Below, piece after piece: positions 32,734 through 42,266 of a DNA stretch of 60,186 bases. Position numbers and translations under genes: made by a program. Position 1 is the stretch's first letter. Each line of letters begins with the position of its first letter. Source of the DNA: Pseudomonadota bacterium (GTDB taxonomy: Bacteria; Pseudomonadota; Gammaproteobacteria; Steroidobacterales; Steroidobacteraceae); contig JAEWLQ010000044.1 in assembly GCA_023457495.1 (NCBI GenBank), forward strand, positions 1 to 60,186, read 5' to 3'. The notes under the pieces were generated by a model that saw only the letters and a program-made list of their open reading frames with translations, had not been told where the DNA came from and searched no databases.

Positions 32734-34356
32734 TCATCCGGTCCGCTCCACTTCGTAGCCGAATCGTTCGGCCCAGCGGTCGAGCATCGGCAGCACCGGC
32801 GCGAGCTGCGCACGGTAGCGGCGCCATTCGCCCACGCCGCCCGCGTTCAATCCGCGCGAGATCTGCGCGCCGCTGACCGTCGCCACGCCACGCGCCCGCG
32901 CGGACTCTGCGAATCCGCGCATCCGGTCGCTCCAGTCCAGCTTCAGGAAGTCGCAGACGGCTGCGGTCTCCGTTTCGAAGTGCCCGATCAATCGCTCGAG
33001 CCGCACGACATGCACGAACATCCGCAGCTCCTCCGTGAGATCGAGCGTGAGCTGCATGACGCAGTCATAGAGCGCCGCGGCGGACTCCAGCGTCAGGAAT
33101 TCGTAGTACGGCGCGCTCATGCGGAACCGCCGCCGGAAGCAGCTCAGCACCACGTCGCGCGGATCGCGGATGGCGAGCAGGATGCGCGCTCCCGGAAACA
33201 GGCGCGCGATCAGCGGTAGTTTGAGCCCGTTGAGCGGATGTTTGTCGATGAAGAGTTTGCCGTCGACGGTCACGCCGGCCGCGCCGATGCGCTGCAAGTA
33301 TCGCCGGCGATAGGGCTCGAGCTCTTCGTCCGAGGCGAGACCGAGACGCGAGAGATCCGCCGGCTGCTTCATGAACGCGGACACGGAATCCTGCAGCGTC
33401 TCGCGTTCTTCGAGCGTGACCACGGCCGGATGGGCGCCGAGCACCTGCTCGAGCAGCGTGGTGCCGGAGCGCGGAAACCCGATGAGAAACGCGTGACTCA
33501 CGGCGCGCGGAACTTCGGGCGGCATGACGGGCAGCAGGTCTTTCGCCGGATGCTGCTGGAACCATTGCCGCAACGCCCGGGCATACGCCAACGTACCCTG
33601 CCCGCCCGCGAATGAAGGCGCGTAGTGCGCGCGGCGCAGCGCGTTGGACTCGCCATAGGCGGCGAACGCATCGGCCGGGCGATCCTGGCGATCGAGCGCA
33701 TCACCGAGCACGCCCAGCGCAAGCGACCGCTCCACCTCGGAAAGCCGCGGGTCCCGCAGCAGCTCGCGCATGCGCGCTTCGGCCTCGGTGGCGCGCCCCT
33801 GCGCGATGTCGGCCTCGCCCACGATCATCGCGGCCGCCGGGTAGTTAGGTTCCGCCGCCAGCACGCGCAACGCGCGCTCGCGCGCCTGCCCGGACTCGCC
33901 GCGGCGCGCGAGCACCGAGGCCAGGCCCGCCTCGGCCATGATGTTGCCGCCATCGAGGTCGAGGGCATGCCGATACCGCGCCTCCGCGGCGGCCAGCTCA
34001 CCCGCTGCCTCGAGCGCCTGGCCCAGCGCCGTGTAACCGGGCGCGAAGTGCGGAGCAACCTGGACCACGCGCTGGAAGTCCTCTCGCGCCGCGGCAAATC
34101 TTTCGCGGCGCATCAGGCACAGGCCACGCGCCTGCAGGCAGCCTGGATCCTCGGGGAAATGCCTGAGAGCCTCGTCGAGCACTTCGATTGCCTGCTCGAT
34201 GAATCCCGCCGTCTCCAGCTGCAGCGCGATCACGCCGTACGGGAACGGATGCCGGAGTCCCGCGGAGAGCGCGCGTTTCGCGCCCTCGCTGGCTGACGCC
34301 AGTTCACCCTGGGTCACCAGACGGCGAAGCCCCTGCAATGTGTCTTCATCCGACAT
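32734..34356 (-). CDS. TPR-repeat sulfotransferase
   Basis: This 540-residue cytoplasmic protein has two parts. The N-terminal half (about 1-250) is a run of tetratricopeptide helices (for example AREDFQRVVQVAPHFAPGYTALGQALEAAG), probably for holding a protein or peptide. The C-terminal half is a sulfotransferase that would take sulfate from PAPS: the 5'-phosphosulfate loop FPRSGTTLLEQ (294-304) and the 3'-phosphate site RDPRDVVLSCF (397-407). LEERETL contains a candidate catalytic acid. Start 34356 is chosen because longer versions run into the divergent receptor promoter. It shares that 148-base upstream space with the TonB-dependent receptor, suggesting common regulation. The acceptor is unknown. 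Confidence 0.9.
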   Translation of the reverse strand: MSDEDTLQGLRRLVTQGELASASEGAKRALSAGLRHPFPYGVIALQLETAGFIEQAIEVLDEALRHFPEDPGCLQARGLCLMRRERFAAAREDFQRVVQVAPHFAPGYTALGQALEAAGELAAAEARYRHALDLDGGNIMAEAGLASVLARRGESGQARERALRVLAAEPNYPAAAMIVGEADIAQGRATEAEARMRELLRDPRLSEVERSLALGVLGDALDRQDRPADAFAAYGESNALRRAHYAPSFAGGQGTLAYARALRQWFQQHPAKDLLPVMPPEVPRAVSHAFLIGFPRSGTTLLEQVLGAHPAVVTLEERETLQDSVSAFMKQPADLSRLGLASDEELEPYRRRYLQRIGAAGVTVDGKLFIDKHPLNGLKLPLIARLFPGARILLAIRDPRDVVLSCFRRRFRMSAPYYEFLTLESAAALYDCVMQLTLDLTEELRMFVHVVRLERLIGHFETETAAVCDFLKLDWSDRMRGFAESARARGVATVSGAQISRGLNAGGVGEWRRYRAQLAPVLPMLDRWAERFGYEVERTG

Positions 34357-34504
34357 CGGCAAGGCACCTTTTGGAGACAGCGTAGAACCGTGGTCGAGCG
34401 TAGTTTGATGCGCGTAGTGGTGAGTAAACGACACTCACGTGCTGCGGACGCGCAACAAGCCAACGCGTCTCGAATCACTCACCGTGAACACGAGGAGACA
34501 TCCG

Positions 34505-37471
34505 ATGACTCCCGATACTGAACTCTCCCGAGCCATTCGCCGAGCGATTTTAGCCAGCGCCGTCGCGACCACCGGCGCCGGTACCGCGCTCGCGCAGGAA
34601 ACGCCGGCGCAGACTCCACCGGATCAGGGTGAAGTCACCGAGACCGTGGTGGTCACCGGTTCGCGCATCGTTTCGCCGAACCTCGCGAGCATCAGTCCAG
34701 TGACCTCGCTCACGTCCGAGGAAATCGTCAGGACGGGGCGCAGCACGATCGAGGACGTCATCAACGAACTGCCGCAGGTGTTCGCCGCGCAGGGCGCGAA
34801 CGTCTCGAACGATTCGGACGGCACGGCCACCGTGAACCTGCGCGGCCTCGGCTCGAACCGCACTCTCGTCCTGGTCAACGGGAGACGCTTGGGTCCCGGC
34901 GATCCGGGCAGCACGACCTTCGCATCCGACATCAACATGATTCCGACCGCGCTGGTCGAACGCGTCGAACTACTGACGGGCGGCGCATCGTCGGTCTACG
35001 GCGCGGACGCCGTGGGCGGCGTCGTCAACTTCATCATCGACCGCAAGTTCGAAGGCGTGAGATTCAACGCCGGCTACAGCTTCTTCAATCACAAGAACGA
35101 CGACGAGGTCGCGCAGGCGCTCAACGAAGCCGAGGGATTCGCGCTGCCGAGCGGTACGTCGAACACCGGTTATGACCTGAATTTCTCCTTCGCGTTGGGT
35201 TCCAACTTCGCCGACGACCGCGGCAACGCGACGTTCTACGCCACCTATCGCGACACGGACCCGGTGCTCCAGAGCAAGTACGACTACAGCGCGTGCACGT
35301 TCAACTCCGGAGACGAGTTCTCCTGCGGCGGTTCCGGCACCGCCTTCCCCGCGCGCTTCAGACCGTTCGCGCCGGGTGATGCGAGCACCACCGGCAGCTA
35401 CACGCTCGACGCCGCCGGCACCTTCGTCGCGGGCAACGCACCGGCTTACAACTTCGGACCGCTGAATTATTTCCAGCGCCCGAACGAGCGCTACACCGCG
35501 GGCACGTTCCTCAACTTCCAGTTCAACGAGAACGCCGAGGTCTATGGCGAGTTCATGTTCCTCAAGGACAAGTCGGTCTCGCAGATCGCGCCCTCCGGCC
35601 TGTTCACGCTGGATGCGACCGTGCATTGCTCGAATCCGCTGTGGACGGCCGAGCAGTTCGATGCGTTCTGCGGCCAGTTCGGCCTCGCGGCGACCGACAC
35701 CACGCGCATCCGCTTCAATCGCCGCAACATCGAAGGCGGCGGCCGCCAGCAGGATCTGAATCACCAGACCTATCGCGGGGGCATCGGCGTAAAGGGCGCC
35801 ATCAACGACGCCTGGCAATACGACACGTCGCTGTTCCAGGGCACCGCGCGCATCTCCGACACCTATCTGAACGACTTCTCCATCGCACGGTCCGGACGCG
35901 CGCTCGACGTCGTGGACGTGGCCGGCGTGCCGACCTGCCAGTCGGTCGTCGACGGAACGGATCCGAACTGCGTGCCCTACAACATCTGGGCCGCGAATTC
36001 CGTCACCCCGGAGGCGCTCAACTACGTGCAGATCCCGCTGGTCGCGGTCGGCGAAGTGACCGAGCGCGTGGTGCAGGCGAACTTCACCGGCGATCTCGGT
36101 CAGTACGGCTGGAAGCTCGGCTCCGCCGAAGAAGGCGTGATGGTCAACATCGGCGCGGAGTACCGCGAGGTGGAGAGCGAATTCCAGCCGGACGGCAACT
36201 ACATCGCGGGAGACGGCGCGGGCCAGGGCGGCGCAACGCTGCCGCTGTCGGGCAGCTACCGGGTGAACGAGGTCTTCCTCGAAGGCCGCGTTCCCATCCT
36301 GAACAGCCTGTCGGCCGAGGCGGGCTACCGCTATTCCGACTACTCGGGTGGACTGGACACCACCACGGATACTTACAAGTTCGGCCTGGAGTGGTCGCCG
36401 GGGACTGCCGTGCGCCTGCGCGGCAGCTTTCAGCATGCCGTACGTGTGCCTAACATCTATGAGCTCTTCGGCACGCAGCAGGTGGGTCTCAACGGCACGG
36501 TGGACCCATGCGCGGGTGCGACACCGATCCTGACGGTCGATCAATGCGCGAACACGGGACTGTCGCCAGCGCTTTACGGCGCGATCGAAGCGAACCCGGC
36601 CGCGCAGTACAACGGCTTCATCGGCGGAAATCCGGAGCTGCTGCCTGAAGAGGCGGACACTCTTTCGTTCGGCATCGAGTTCCATCCGGAATTCGCGCCC
36701 GGACTGCGCATCAATCTCGACTGGTATTCGATCGAGATCGACGACGCCATCCAGAACCCCAACCAGGACTTCACGCTGCTGCAGTGCGCCCTCACCGGCG
36801 CCGCGAATCTGTGCGGCCAGGTGCGACGCGACGCGGCGGGCTCGTTGTTCGAGACACCCAGCGGCTTCGTCATCGACACCTTGCAGAACATCGGCGGCAT
36901 CAAGACCGCGGGTTACGACCTCGATGCGAGCTACAGCTTCGACATCGGGGAGGCCGGTCGACTGCGGTTCGGCCTCATCGGCACGTACCTGGACAAGTAC
37001 GAGGTGACGCCGCAGGAAGGAATCACGTATGACTGCGTCGGGCTGTACGGCGGCATCTGCACCTCCGGCACACCGAATGGCGCGCCGGTGGCCGAGTGGC
37101 GCCACAAGCTGGATGCGACGTGGACCACACCCTGGAGCGGCTTCGACATCACCATCGCCTGGCGCTACTACGGCGAGGCGAAGCGCGATCTCGAGGACTC
37201 CCAAGAGGCGTTGGCCTTCCTCGGCACCGCCACGGGTGCGTTCCCCACGGACGCGCGGCTGGGCTCACGCAGCTGGATCGATCTGTCGGCGGCCGTGCAA
37301 TTCATGGACAAATACACGCTGCGCGTGGGCGCCAACAACCTGCTCGACAAGGACCCGCCGCTGAACGGTTCGAGCACCTGCCCGACCGGTCCGTGCAATG
37401 GCAACACCTGGCCGCAGGCCTACGACTCCCTCGGCCGGCAACTCTTCCTGACCCTCAACGCCGAGTTCTGA
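34505..37471 (+). CDS. TonB-dependent outer membrane receptor (first)
   Basis: This 988-residue receptor has a signal peptide (RRAILASAVATTGAGTALAQE), a TonB-box-like TETVVVTGSRI, a plug domain (TIEDVINELPQVF to GGVVNFII, including VERVELLTGGASSVYGADAVGG), and a 22-stranded barrel ending LFLTLNAEF with the terminal aromatic residue. Such receptors import scarce ligands (siderophores, glycans, vitamins) with energy from TonB/ExbBD. The start at 34505 follows GAGGAGACATCCG. It is divergent from the TPR-sulfotransferase and followed by the 2OG oxygenase beyond a strong terminator. The ligand is unknown; the neighbours hint at a sulfated or oxidised peptide or metabolite. Confidence 0.95.
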   Translation: MTPDTELSRAIRRAILASAVATTGAGTALAQETPAQTPPDQGEVTETVVVTGSRIVSPNLASISPVTSLTSEEIVRTGRSTIEDVINELPQVFAAQGANVSNDSDGTATVNLRGLGSNRTLVLVNGRRLGPGDPGSTTFASDINMIPTALVERVELLTGGASSVYGADAVGGVVNFIIDRKFEGVRFNAGYSFFNHKNDDEVAQALNEAEGFALPSGTSNTGYDLNFSFALGSNFADDRGNATFYATYRDTDPVLQSKYDYSACTFNSGDEFSCGGSGTAFPARFRPFAPGDASTTGSYTLDAAGTFVAGNAPAYNFGPLNYFQRPNERYTAGTFLNFQFNENAEVYGEFMFLKDKSVSQIAPSGLFTLDATVHCSNPLWTAEQFDAFCGQFGLAATDTTRIRFNRRNIEGGGRQQDLNHQTYRGGIGVKGAINDAWQYDTSLFQGTARISDTYLNDFSIARSGRALDVVDVAGVPTCQSVVDGTDPNCVPYNIWAANSVTPEALNYVQIPLVAVGEVTERVVQANFTGDLGQYGWKLGSAEEGVMVNIGAEYREVESEFQPDGNYIAGDGAGQGGATLPLSGSYRVNEVFLEGRVPILNSLSAEAGYRYSDYSGGLDTTTDTYKFGLEWSPGTAVRLRGSFQHAVRVPNIYELFGTQQVGLNGTVDPCAGATPILTVDQCANTGLSPALYGAIEANPAAQYNGFIGGNPELLPEEADTLSFGIEFHPEFAPGLRINLDWYSIEIDDAIQNPNQDFTLLQCALTGAANLCGQVRRDAAGSLFETPSGFVIDTLQNIGGIKTAGYDLDASYSFDIGEAGRLRFGLIGTYLDKYEVTPQEGITYDCVGLYGGICTSGTPNGAPVAEWRHKLDATWTTPWSGFDITIAWRYYGEAKRDLEDSQEALAFLGTATGAFPTDARLGSRSWIDLSAAVQFMDKYTLRVGANNLLDKDPPLNGSSTCPTGPCNGNTWPQAYDSLGRQLFLTLNAEF

Positions 37472-37483
37472 GCGTGCGACTCG

Positions 37484-37520
37484 AGAACGGCGGGTTCGCG
37501 AGGCCCGCCGTTCTTTTTTT
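37484..37520 (+). terminator. Rho-independent terminator of the first TonB receptor
   Basis: AGAACGGCGGG (37484-37494) and CCCGCCGTTCT (37504-37514) form a perfect 11-bp stem with a 9-base loop, followed by a run of Ts to 37520. It lies 13 bases after the receptor stop. The oxygenase gene 26 bases further on must therefore be reached by read-through or its own promoter. Confidence 0.92.
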
Positions 37521-37545
37521 CCCTCCGGGAAGTTAGCCTCGCGTC

Positions 37546-38205
37546 ATGGCGGACGTCGTTCCCTTCTTCGCGACCCCCTTCGCGTTCGCGCGACTGCCGG
37601 GCGCGGAGGCGCTCAATCGCGAACTGCGGACGCTGTTCGTCGCTCGCGCCGCGGAGGGCGACGCGCAGGCGAATCCGCGGCCGATCACGCAGCGCAATGC
37701 CGCCACCTTCGAAAGCCGCTTCGATCTGTTCCGCGAGCCGCAGGATCCCTCCGTGCGGAAACTCAAGGAATTCTGCTTCGGCGAGATGCTGCGCGTGATC
37801 TGCGAGCTCAACGGCTACGACGGCGCGATGCGCTCGCGGCTGCTGGTCTACAACGACGCCTGGTTCCACGTCACCCGCCGCGGCGGCTTCTTCGGCCTGC
37901 ACAACCATCCCAACGCTTCGTGGTCGGGGGTGTATTGCGTCGATCCGGGCCGTTCGGATGCCGACCACAAGGACAGCGGCGCGTTGTGTTTCGTCAACCC
38001 GGTACTGCAGTCTTCCATGCACCTGGATGCCGGCAATGCCCGGTTTTCCGGGGCATTCGCGGGCGGCATCCGCATCCTGCGCCTGGAGCCGGGCCAGCTC
38101 GTGCTGTTCCCATCGTGGGTCCTGCACGACGTCAAACCCTTCGAAGGCGACGGCGAACGCATCACCGTCGCGTTCAATTGCTGGTTCGGACTCCAGCCTA
38201 ACTAA
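37546..38205 (+). CDS. Putative 2OG-Fe(II) oxygenase
   Basis: This 219-residue cytoplasmic enzyme has the jelly-roll oxygenase pattern: GGFFGLHNHPNASWSGVYCVDPG with iron ligands His119 and/or His121, then LVLFPSWVLHDVKPFEGDGERITVAFN with His194 as the distal ligand and Arg205 as the likely 2-oxoglutarate anchor. I place it with the putative 2OG-Fe(II) oxygenase family that often lies next to TonB receptors, a family of unknown substrate. The enzyme would hydroxylate or otherwise oxidise a carbon using O2 and 2-oxoglutarate. The start is ATG 37546, with no clear ribosome-binding site. Its stop codon TAA shares bases with the stop codon of the convergent gene at 38198. Confidence 0.87.
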   Translation: MADVVPFFATPFAFARLPGAEALNRELRTLFVARAAEGDAQANPRPITQRNAATFESRFDLFREPQDPSVRKLKEFCFGEMLRVICELNGYDGAMRSRLLVYNDAWFHVTRRGGFFGLHNHPNASWSGVYCVDPGRSDADHKDSGALCFVNPVLQSSMHLDAGNARFSGAFAGGIRILRLEPGQLVLFPSWVLHDVKPFEGDGERITVAFNCWFGLQPN

Positions 38206-38662
38206 TACGCTTGACCTTGCCGGTGCGGCCGCTCGGCACCTTGATCTGGAACGATCCCAGCGCGGCGCGGGTTATCTCCACCTCGTCCCCGACCTGGAGC
38301 AGCAGGGTGCCGCCGCTGAGCTGGCGCCAGGTCTGGCCATTGTCGAGCGTGATCATCTCGTCACCGTTCGAGGTTCTGAGCGCCGTGACCTTCCCTCGAA
38401 CCGCTCTCAGCTCCTCGCCGGCCTCGTCACGGGATGCGGCTGCGCGCGGCGAGTTGGCTACCAGGCCGAAGCTGGACTCCGTCGAGGGCGCGGCGCCGGT
38501 GGCGCCCAGGATCGCGGCGATTCCCCGATCGAAGCAGGCAAGCCTTTCGGTGTTGCGCAAGATGCTCACGCAGCCGCGCAATTCGGCGGGCAGCTTCTCG
38601 TGTGGCGGCGCCTGTGCGATCGCAATGCCGCAGCAGGACCAAAGGACTGCCAGTTTTTTCAT
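38198..38662 (-). CDS. Exported protein with LDNGQxW domain (longer paralogue)
   Basis: This 154-residue protein has a signal peptide (MKKLAVLWSCCGIAIAQ). Residues about 18-50 contain CVSILRNTERLACFD, a two-cysteine RLACFD motif shared by several periplasmic families including T6SS-associated ones. Residues about 85-154 form a small beta domain: VTALRTSNGDEMITLDNGQTWRQL, then LLLQVGDEVEITRAALGSFQI. The same LDNGQxW core occurs in the divergent gene at 38807. The function is unknown. The start at 38662 follows GGGGAAAGCTC. The end overlaps the 2OG oxygenase by eight bases, head-on. Confidence 0.8.
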   Translation of the reverse strand: MKKLAVLWSCCGIAIAQAPPHEKLPAELRGCVSILRNTERLACFDRGIAAILGATGAAPSTESSFGLVANSPRAAASRDEAGEELRAVRGKVTALRTSNGDEMITLDNGQTWRQLSGGTLLLQVGDEVEITRAALGSFQIKVPSGRTGKVKRIS

Positions 38663-38806
38663 GAGCTTTCCCCGCACCGCCATTGCGGCGAGGGAATGAT
38701 GCGTCCCGCGCGGCCAGCGGGGAACCGCGGATTTCGGCGGGCTCCGACAGAGAATTCCGCCAGCTCACGTACGCGTGCAGGAAGGGTGCGGCGCTATGCT
38801 CCGGGC

Positions 38807-39145
38807 ATGAGAGTCCTTCTGCTGTTCCTGATCGGGGCCGCGACCGCGACTTTCGCGCAGATGCCGGACGGTGGCCTGCATGGCCGGACCCGCGAGGAGA
38901 TGCGGCGCGAGAGTCCCGTGCCGCACACCGAGGTGGTTCCCGCCACGGTGGTGGGGCTATCGGTGCGCACCAACGGCTGGTGGATCGTGACGCTCGACAA
39001 TGGCCAGATCTGGTCGCAGATCGAGAACCGGCCGACCGCGGCCGTCGCCATCGGCGACGACGTGACGCTGCGCCACTCGCGCGCCGGCTCATACGTGCTG
39101 ACCACGATCGAGGGCATCGAGACGCGCGTCAGGCGCGAACGTTAG
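38807..39145 (+). CDS. Exported protein with LDNGQxW domain (short paralogue)
   Basis: This 112-residue protein has a signal peptide (MRVLLLFLIGAATATFAQ) and one beta-rich domain: VVGLSVRTNGWWIVTLDNGQIWSQI followed by AVAIGDDVTLRHSRAGSYVLTT. It matches the C-terminal half of the divergent gene at 38198 in order and spacing (LDNGQxWxQ, then GDxVxI/L, then a GS turn). The function is unknown; a small SH3-like or OB-like periplasmic domain is likely. It lacks the RLACFD part of its relative. It ends 92 bases before the stop of the second TonB receptor, with a terminator between. Confidence 0.78.
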   Translation: MRVLLLFLIGAATATFAQMPDGGLHGRTREEMRRESPVPHTEVVPATVVGLSVRTNGWWIVTLDNGQIWSQIENRPTAAVAIGDDVTLRHSRAGSYVLTTIEGIETRVRRER

Positions 39146-39164
39146 TCAGCCCGCCCGCTGGACG

Positions 39165-39196
39165 AAAAAAAAGGGCGGCTCCTCGCGGAGCCGCCC
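39165..39196 (-). terminator. Rho-independent terminator of the second TonB receptor
   Basis: GGGCGGCTCC (39173-39182) and GGAGCCGCCC (39187-39196) form a perfect 10-bp stem with a TCGC loop. Eight As (39165-39172) give a T8 run on the minus strand. It follows the second TonB receptor stop and could also stop the short plus-strand gene. Confidence 0.88.
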
Positions 39197-39236
39197 CATT
39201 CTTCTGCTTCTTTCGCTTGTTAGTTAGCCAGTCCGA

Positions 39237-42200
39237 TTACAGCTCGACCTTGAAGCCGACGCGGTAGTAACGGCCCAGCATGTTCGGGCCACCCCAGGCG
39301 GGGTTGAAGCCGAACAGGCCATAGGCCGCCGACGGGTCGAACTCCGGCTCGATGTCGAGGAAGTTCAGCACTTCGGCGAAGACCGTGTACTTGTCGTTGA
39401 AGGTGTAACGACCCGTCAGGTCGGCGTTCCACTGCGCGGGCTGCGTGCAGTTGACCGCGGAGCCGTCGACGTACGTCGTGGTCGAGATGTGGTTCTCGGC
39501 GTTGAACAAGCAGTCGCCCTTGATGCCGTCGTAGTCGATCGAGGCGGTGTCGTAACCGCTCGTGTAGTACGCCGTCAGCGAGACCGACGCCGGGCCGAAC
39601 TCGAACGTGTTCTGCCAGGTGCCGCGCCACTTGGGCGTGCCCGAGCAGGAGGTCACGTCGCAGGGGCTCAGCGTGCCGTCGTAACGGAGCACGTCGCCGT
39701 CTTCCGTGATCTGCTCGAACTTCATCATGTACGAAGCGTCGAGCGAGCTGCGCCACGTCACCGTGTCGCCGATCGGCAGGCTCAGGTTGGCACCGATGTC
39801 GATACCGCTGGCCTTCTGCTTCTCGAGGTTCGCGAACGAAGCCTGGATGAAGCCGAGCTGCGGCAGCGCGCCCGGGAACGCCGGGTCCGGGTTACCCGGC
39901 AACATCACGACACCCGGGATGCCCGGGTCACCACCGTTGGTGTACCACTGGTTGATCAGCGCAGCGGACGCCGTCACGCCCTTGATCAGGTCGTCAACTT
40001 CGATGTTCCAGTAGTCGATCGTGAAGTTGAGGTTGCTGAGCGGCTCGAGGACGAGACCGGCCGTGAAGGCCTTCGACTTTTCCGGATCGAGCTCGGGGTT
40101 GCCGATGCTCGTCAGACCGACGCTGTACGGGCCCGTGGCGTAGGCATTGTTGCCGTGCGCCGCGCAGTATCCGCCCGTCACGGCGCAGTTCACCGTCGAC
40201 GTCACGTAGCCCGTGGTCGGCAGACCGAAGGCTTCGTTGAAGGACGGGATGCGGAAGCCTTCCGAGTACGTGCCGCGCAGAGCGATCTGCTCGATCGGGG
40301 TGACCTTGAAGCCCACCTTCGGCGAGAAGTTCGACTGACCCGTGGAGTACTCGTCGTAGCGACCGGACGCGAGCAGCTCGAGCTGGTCGAGGACCGGGGC
40401 GCTGACTTCGAAGAACGCCGACTTGACGTCGCGCTCACCGGCCGCGCCGACGGCGTTGATGCCGTAGTAGCGCGTGTACGGGGCCGAGTCGTTGGCCGGG
40501 TTGCCGCTGGGGTTGTTCAGCGATTCTTCGCGGTACGACACACCCAACGCGGCCTGGAACGCGCCGCCGGGCAGTTCGAAGAACGCCTTGCTGACGGTCG
40601 CCTGCACCTGCCACAGCTCGGAGGTCGAAACCTTGCTGTTCATCGGCGAGATGTAGTCCCAGACTTCCTGCGGGGTCGCCAACGGATCAGCAAAGTTGAA
40701 CGTGCCACGGGCGACAACGTCCATCACGCGTTGCGGGATGTAGTAGTTGCCTTCGCTGCGGGTCAGGTCGTTCTGCGATGCGGTGAAGTCGGCCGAGTAG
40801 CGCCAGCCGTTGTCGCCACCGATGGTGCCTTCGATGCCCACCACGCCGCGAATGACCTTCGAGCTGGTGTCGATCGTGCGGCCCTTGGGCGAACGGAAGA
40901 ACGTCTGGGCGCGGTTGCCGGCGCCGGCGTACGGGTTGTACGGGTTCAGCGTGCCGTTGGTGGCATTACAGCCCGTGTTCAGGCCGTCGAGCGTGCCGAC
41001 GCCCGTCGAGCAGACATACACCGGCTGGATCACGTTGTAGTTCATCATCGTCGCCGGACGCGGAACGGTCGGCAGACCGTTGAAGCCCAGCGGCGTGAAC
41101 GACGCGTGCGTGTCCGTCTTGTAGAAGTTCGCCATCGCGTACAGCTGGCCGCCTTCACCCAGGTTGGTGGTGAAGCGCGTGGACAAGCCCTGACGCTTGA
41201 TCTCCGGCTGCAACATGATGTATTCGCCCTGGAAGTTCACTTCGCAGACGCTCAGCGGGGCGGTGCCCGACACGTTCTGGCTGATCGCCGTGAACTGGCG
41301 GCAGCCGGCAGCGGGGTTCAGATACTCGAAGCGACCGGTACCGGTCGCCGAGCCAGTGCCGTCGACCGCGCCCGTGGCCGGACGAACCAGCGCGACACCC
41401 GGGATCGAGATGAGGCCGTTGAACGAGCCGTCTTCAGCAGTGATGCCGTTCCAGTTCAGGTTCGCCATACAGCTGCCGGAATCACCGCACATGCGGCTCC
41501 AGTCCTGCGTGTTGAACGGATAACCGCGCTCGCGCGCCCAGAGGTTGTCCTGCTTCTGGTATTCGCCGCTGATGTAGAAGTTGTAGCCCTCGCTCTCGAG
41601 GTCGCCATGGCCCCAGGTCAGGTCGATGCGGTTTTCGTCCGCGCCGCCCGCCTCGGACATGCCATACGAGCCGCCGATGTGCAGGCCCTGGATTTCCTTC
41701 TTCGTGATGACGTTGATCACGCCCGCGATCGCGTCCGCACCGTAGGTCGAGGACGCGCCGTCGCGCAGCACTTCGATGCGCTCGACGATGGCGTTCGGGA
41801 TCGTGTTGAGGTCGACGAAGTTGCGATGGCCGTCGTCCGCGAGCGGATACGGAGCCATGCGCAGGCCGTCGGCGACGGACAGCGTCGCCTGCACGGTCAG
41901 ACCGCGCAGCGCAGGCGCGTTGGCGCCGGACGCGAAGTTGAAGCCTGTGTTCCAACCCTGCTGGATCGTGCCGGCGTTGTTGGCCGACAGACGCTGCACG
42001 GCTTCGGCAACCGTGTTGATTCCGCGCTCTTCCAGCGTTTCAGCGCTGATGATCGTGACGGGCGACGGAGTCTCCGCGTCGGTGCGCCGGAGGATCGAGC
42101 CGGTGACGACGACTTCTTCCATCGGCTGGGTGGTGTTTTCCTGTTGCTCCTGGGCGAAGGCAACGCCGGCCGGCATGCCTGCCGCCGCGACGGCCGCGGC

Positions 42201-42266
42201 CAGCAGCGCACGACGCACCGCGGCGCTCACGCTTTGATTACTAGGAAACCCTGATTTCAGCTTCAT
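39237..42266 (-). CDS. TonB-dependent outer membrane receptor (second)
   Basis: This 1009-residue receptor has a signal peptide (RRALLAAAVAAAGMPAG, then VAFAQE), a TonB box region (MEEVVVTGSILRRTDAETPS), and a plug (AEAVQRLSANNAG, with VERIEVLRDGASSTYGADAIAGVINVITKK). The barrel is long, with loops carrying cysteine pairs (RMCGDSGSCMAN), and ends YYRVGFKVEL. The length and form match the large receptors that import carbohydrates or peptides in xanthomonad- and steroidobacter-type bacteria, though the ligand is unknown. Codon choice looks more uniform than in neighbours, as in highly expressed genes (by eye only). It starts at ATG 42266 with GGGGA nine bases upstream. It is divergent from the PAS kinase. 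Confidence 0.95.
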   Translation of the reverse strand: MKLKSGFPSNQSVSAAVRRALLAAAVAAAGMPAGVAFAQEQQENTTQPMEEVVVTGSILRRTDAETPSPVTIISAETLEERGINTVAEAVQRLSANNAGTIQQGWNTGFNFASGANAPALRGLTVQATLSVADGLRMAPYPLADDGHRNFVDLNTIPNAIVERIEVLRDGASSTYGADAIAGVINVITKKEIQGLHIGGSYGMSEAGGADENRIDLTWGHGDLESEGYNFYISGEYQKQDNLWARERGYPFNTQDWSRMCGDSGSCMANLNWNGITAEDGSFNGLISIPGVALVRPATGAVDGTGSATGTGRFEYLNPAAGCRQFTAISQNVSGTAPLSVCEVNFQGEYIMLQPEIKRQGLSTRFTTNLGEGGQLYAMANFYKTDTHASFTPLGFNGLPTVPRPATMMNYNVIQPVYVCSTGVGTLDGLNTGCNATNGTLNPYNPYAGAGNRAQTFFRSPKGRTIDTSSKVIRGVVGIEGTIGGDNGWRYSADFTASQNDLTRSEGNYYIPQRVMDVVARGTFNFADPLATPQEVWDYISPMNSKVSTSELWQVQATVSKAFFELPGGAFQAALGVSYREESLNNPSGNPANDSAPYTRYYGINAVGAAGERDVKSAFFEVSAPVLDQLELLASGRYDEYSTGQSNFSPKVGFKVTPIEQIALRGTYSEGFRIPSFNEAFGLPTTGYVTSTVNCAVTGGYCAAHGNNAYATGPYSVGLTSIGNPELDPEKSKAFTAGLVLEPLSNLNFTIDYWNIEVDDLIKGVTASAALINQWYTNGGDPGIPGVVMLPGNPDPAFPGALPQLGFIQASFANLEKQKASGIDIGANLSLPIGDTVTWRSSLDASYMMKFEQITEDGDVLRYDGTLSPCDVTSCSGTPKWRGTWQNTFEFGPASVSLTAYYTSGYDTASIDYDGIKGDCLFNAENHISTTTYVDGSAVNCTQPAQWNADLTGRYTFNDKYTVFAEVLNFLDIEPEFDPSAAYGLFGFNPAWGGPNMLGRYYRVGFKVEL

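Noticed and set aside
34970..37204. Long open frame (744 codons) antisense to the first TonB receptor
   Set aside because: GC-rich codon structure keeps the opposite strand open. The product is Arg/Val/Ala-rich without domains, while the receptor is unmistakable.
39489..42254. Long open frame (921 codons) antisense to the second TonB receptor
   Set aside because: Same cause: no ribosome-binding site, no domain, and composition typical of a shadow frame.
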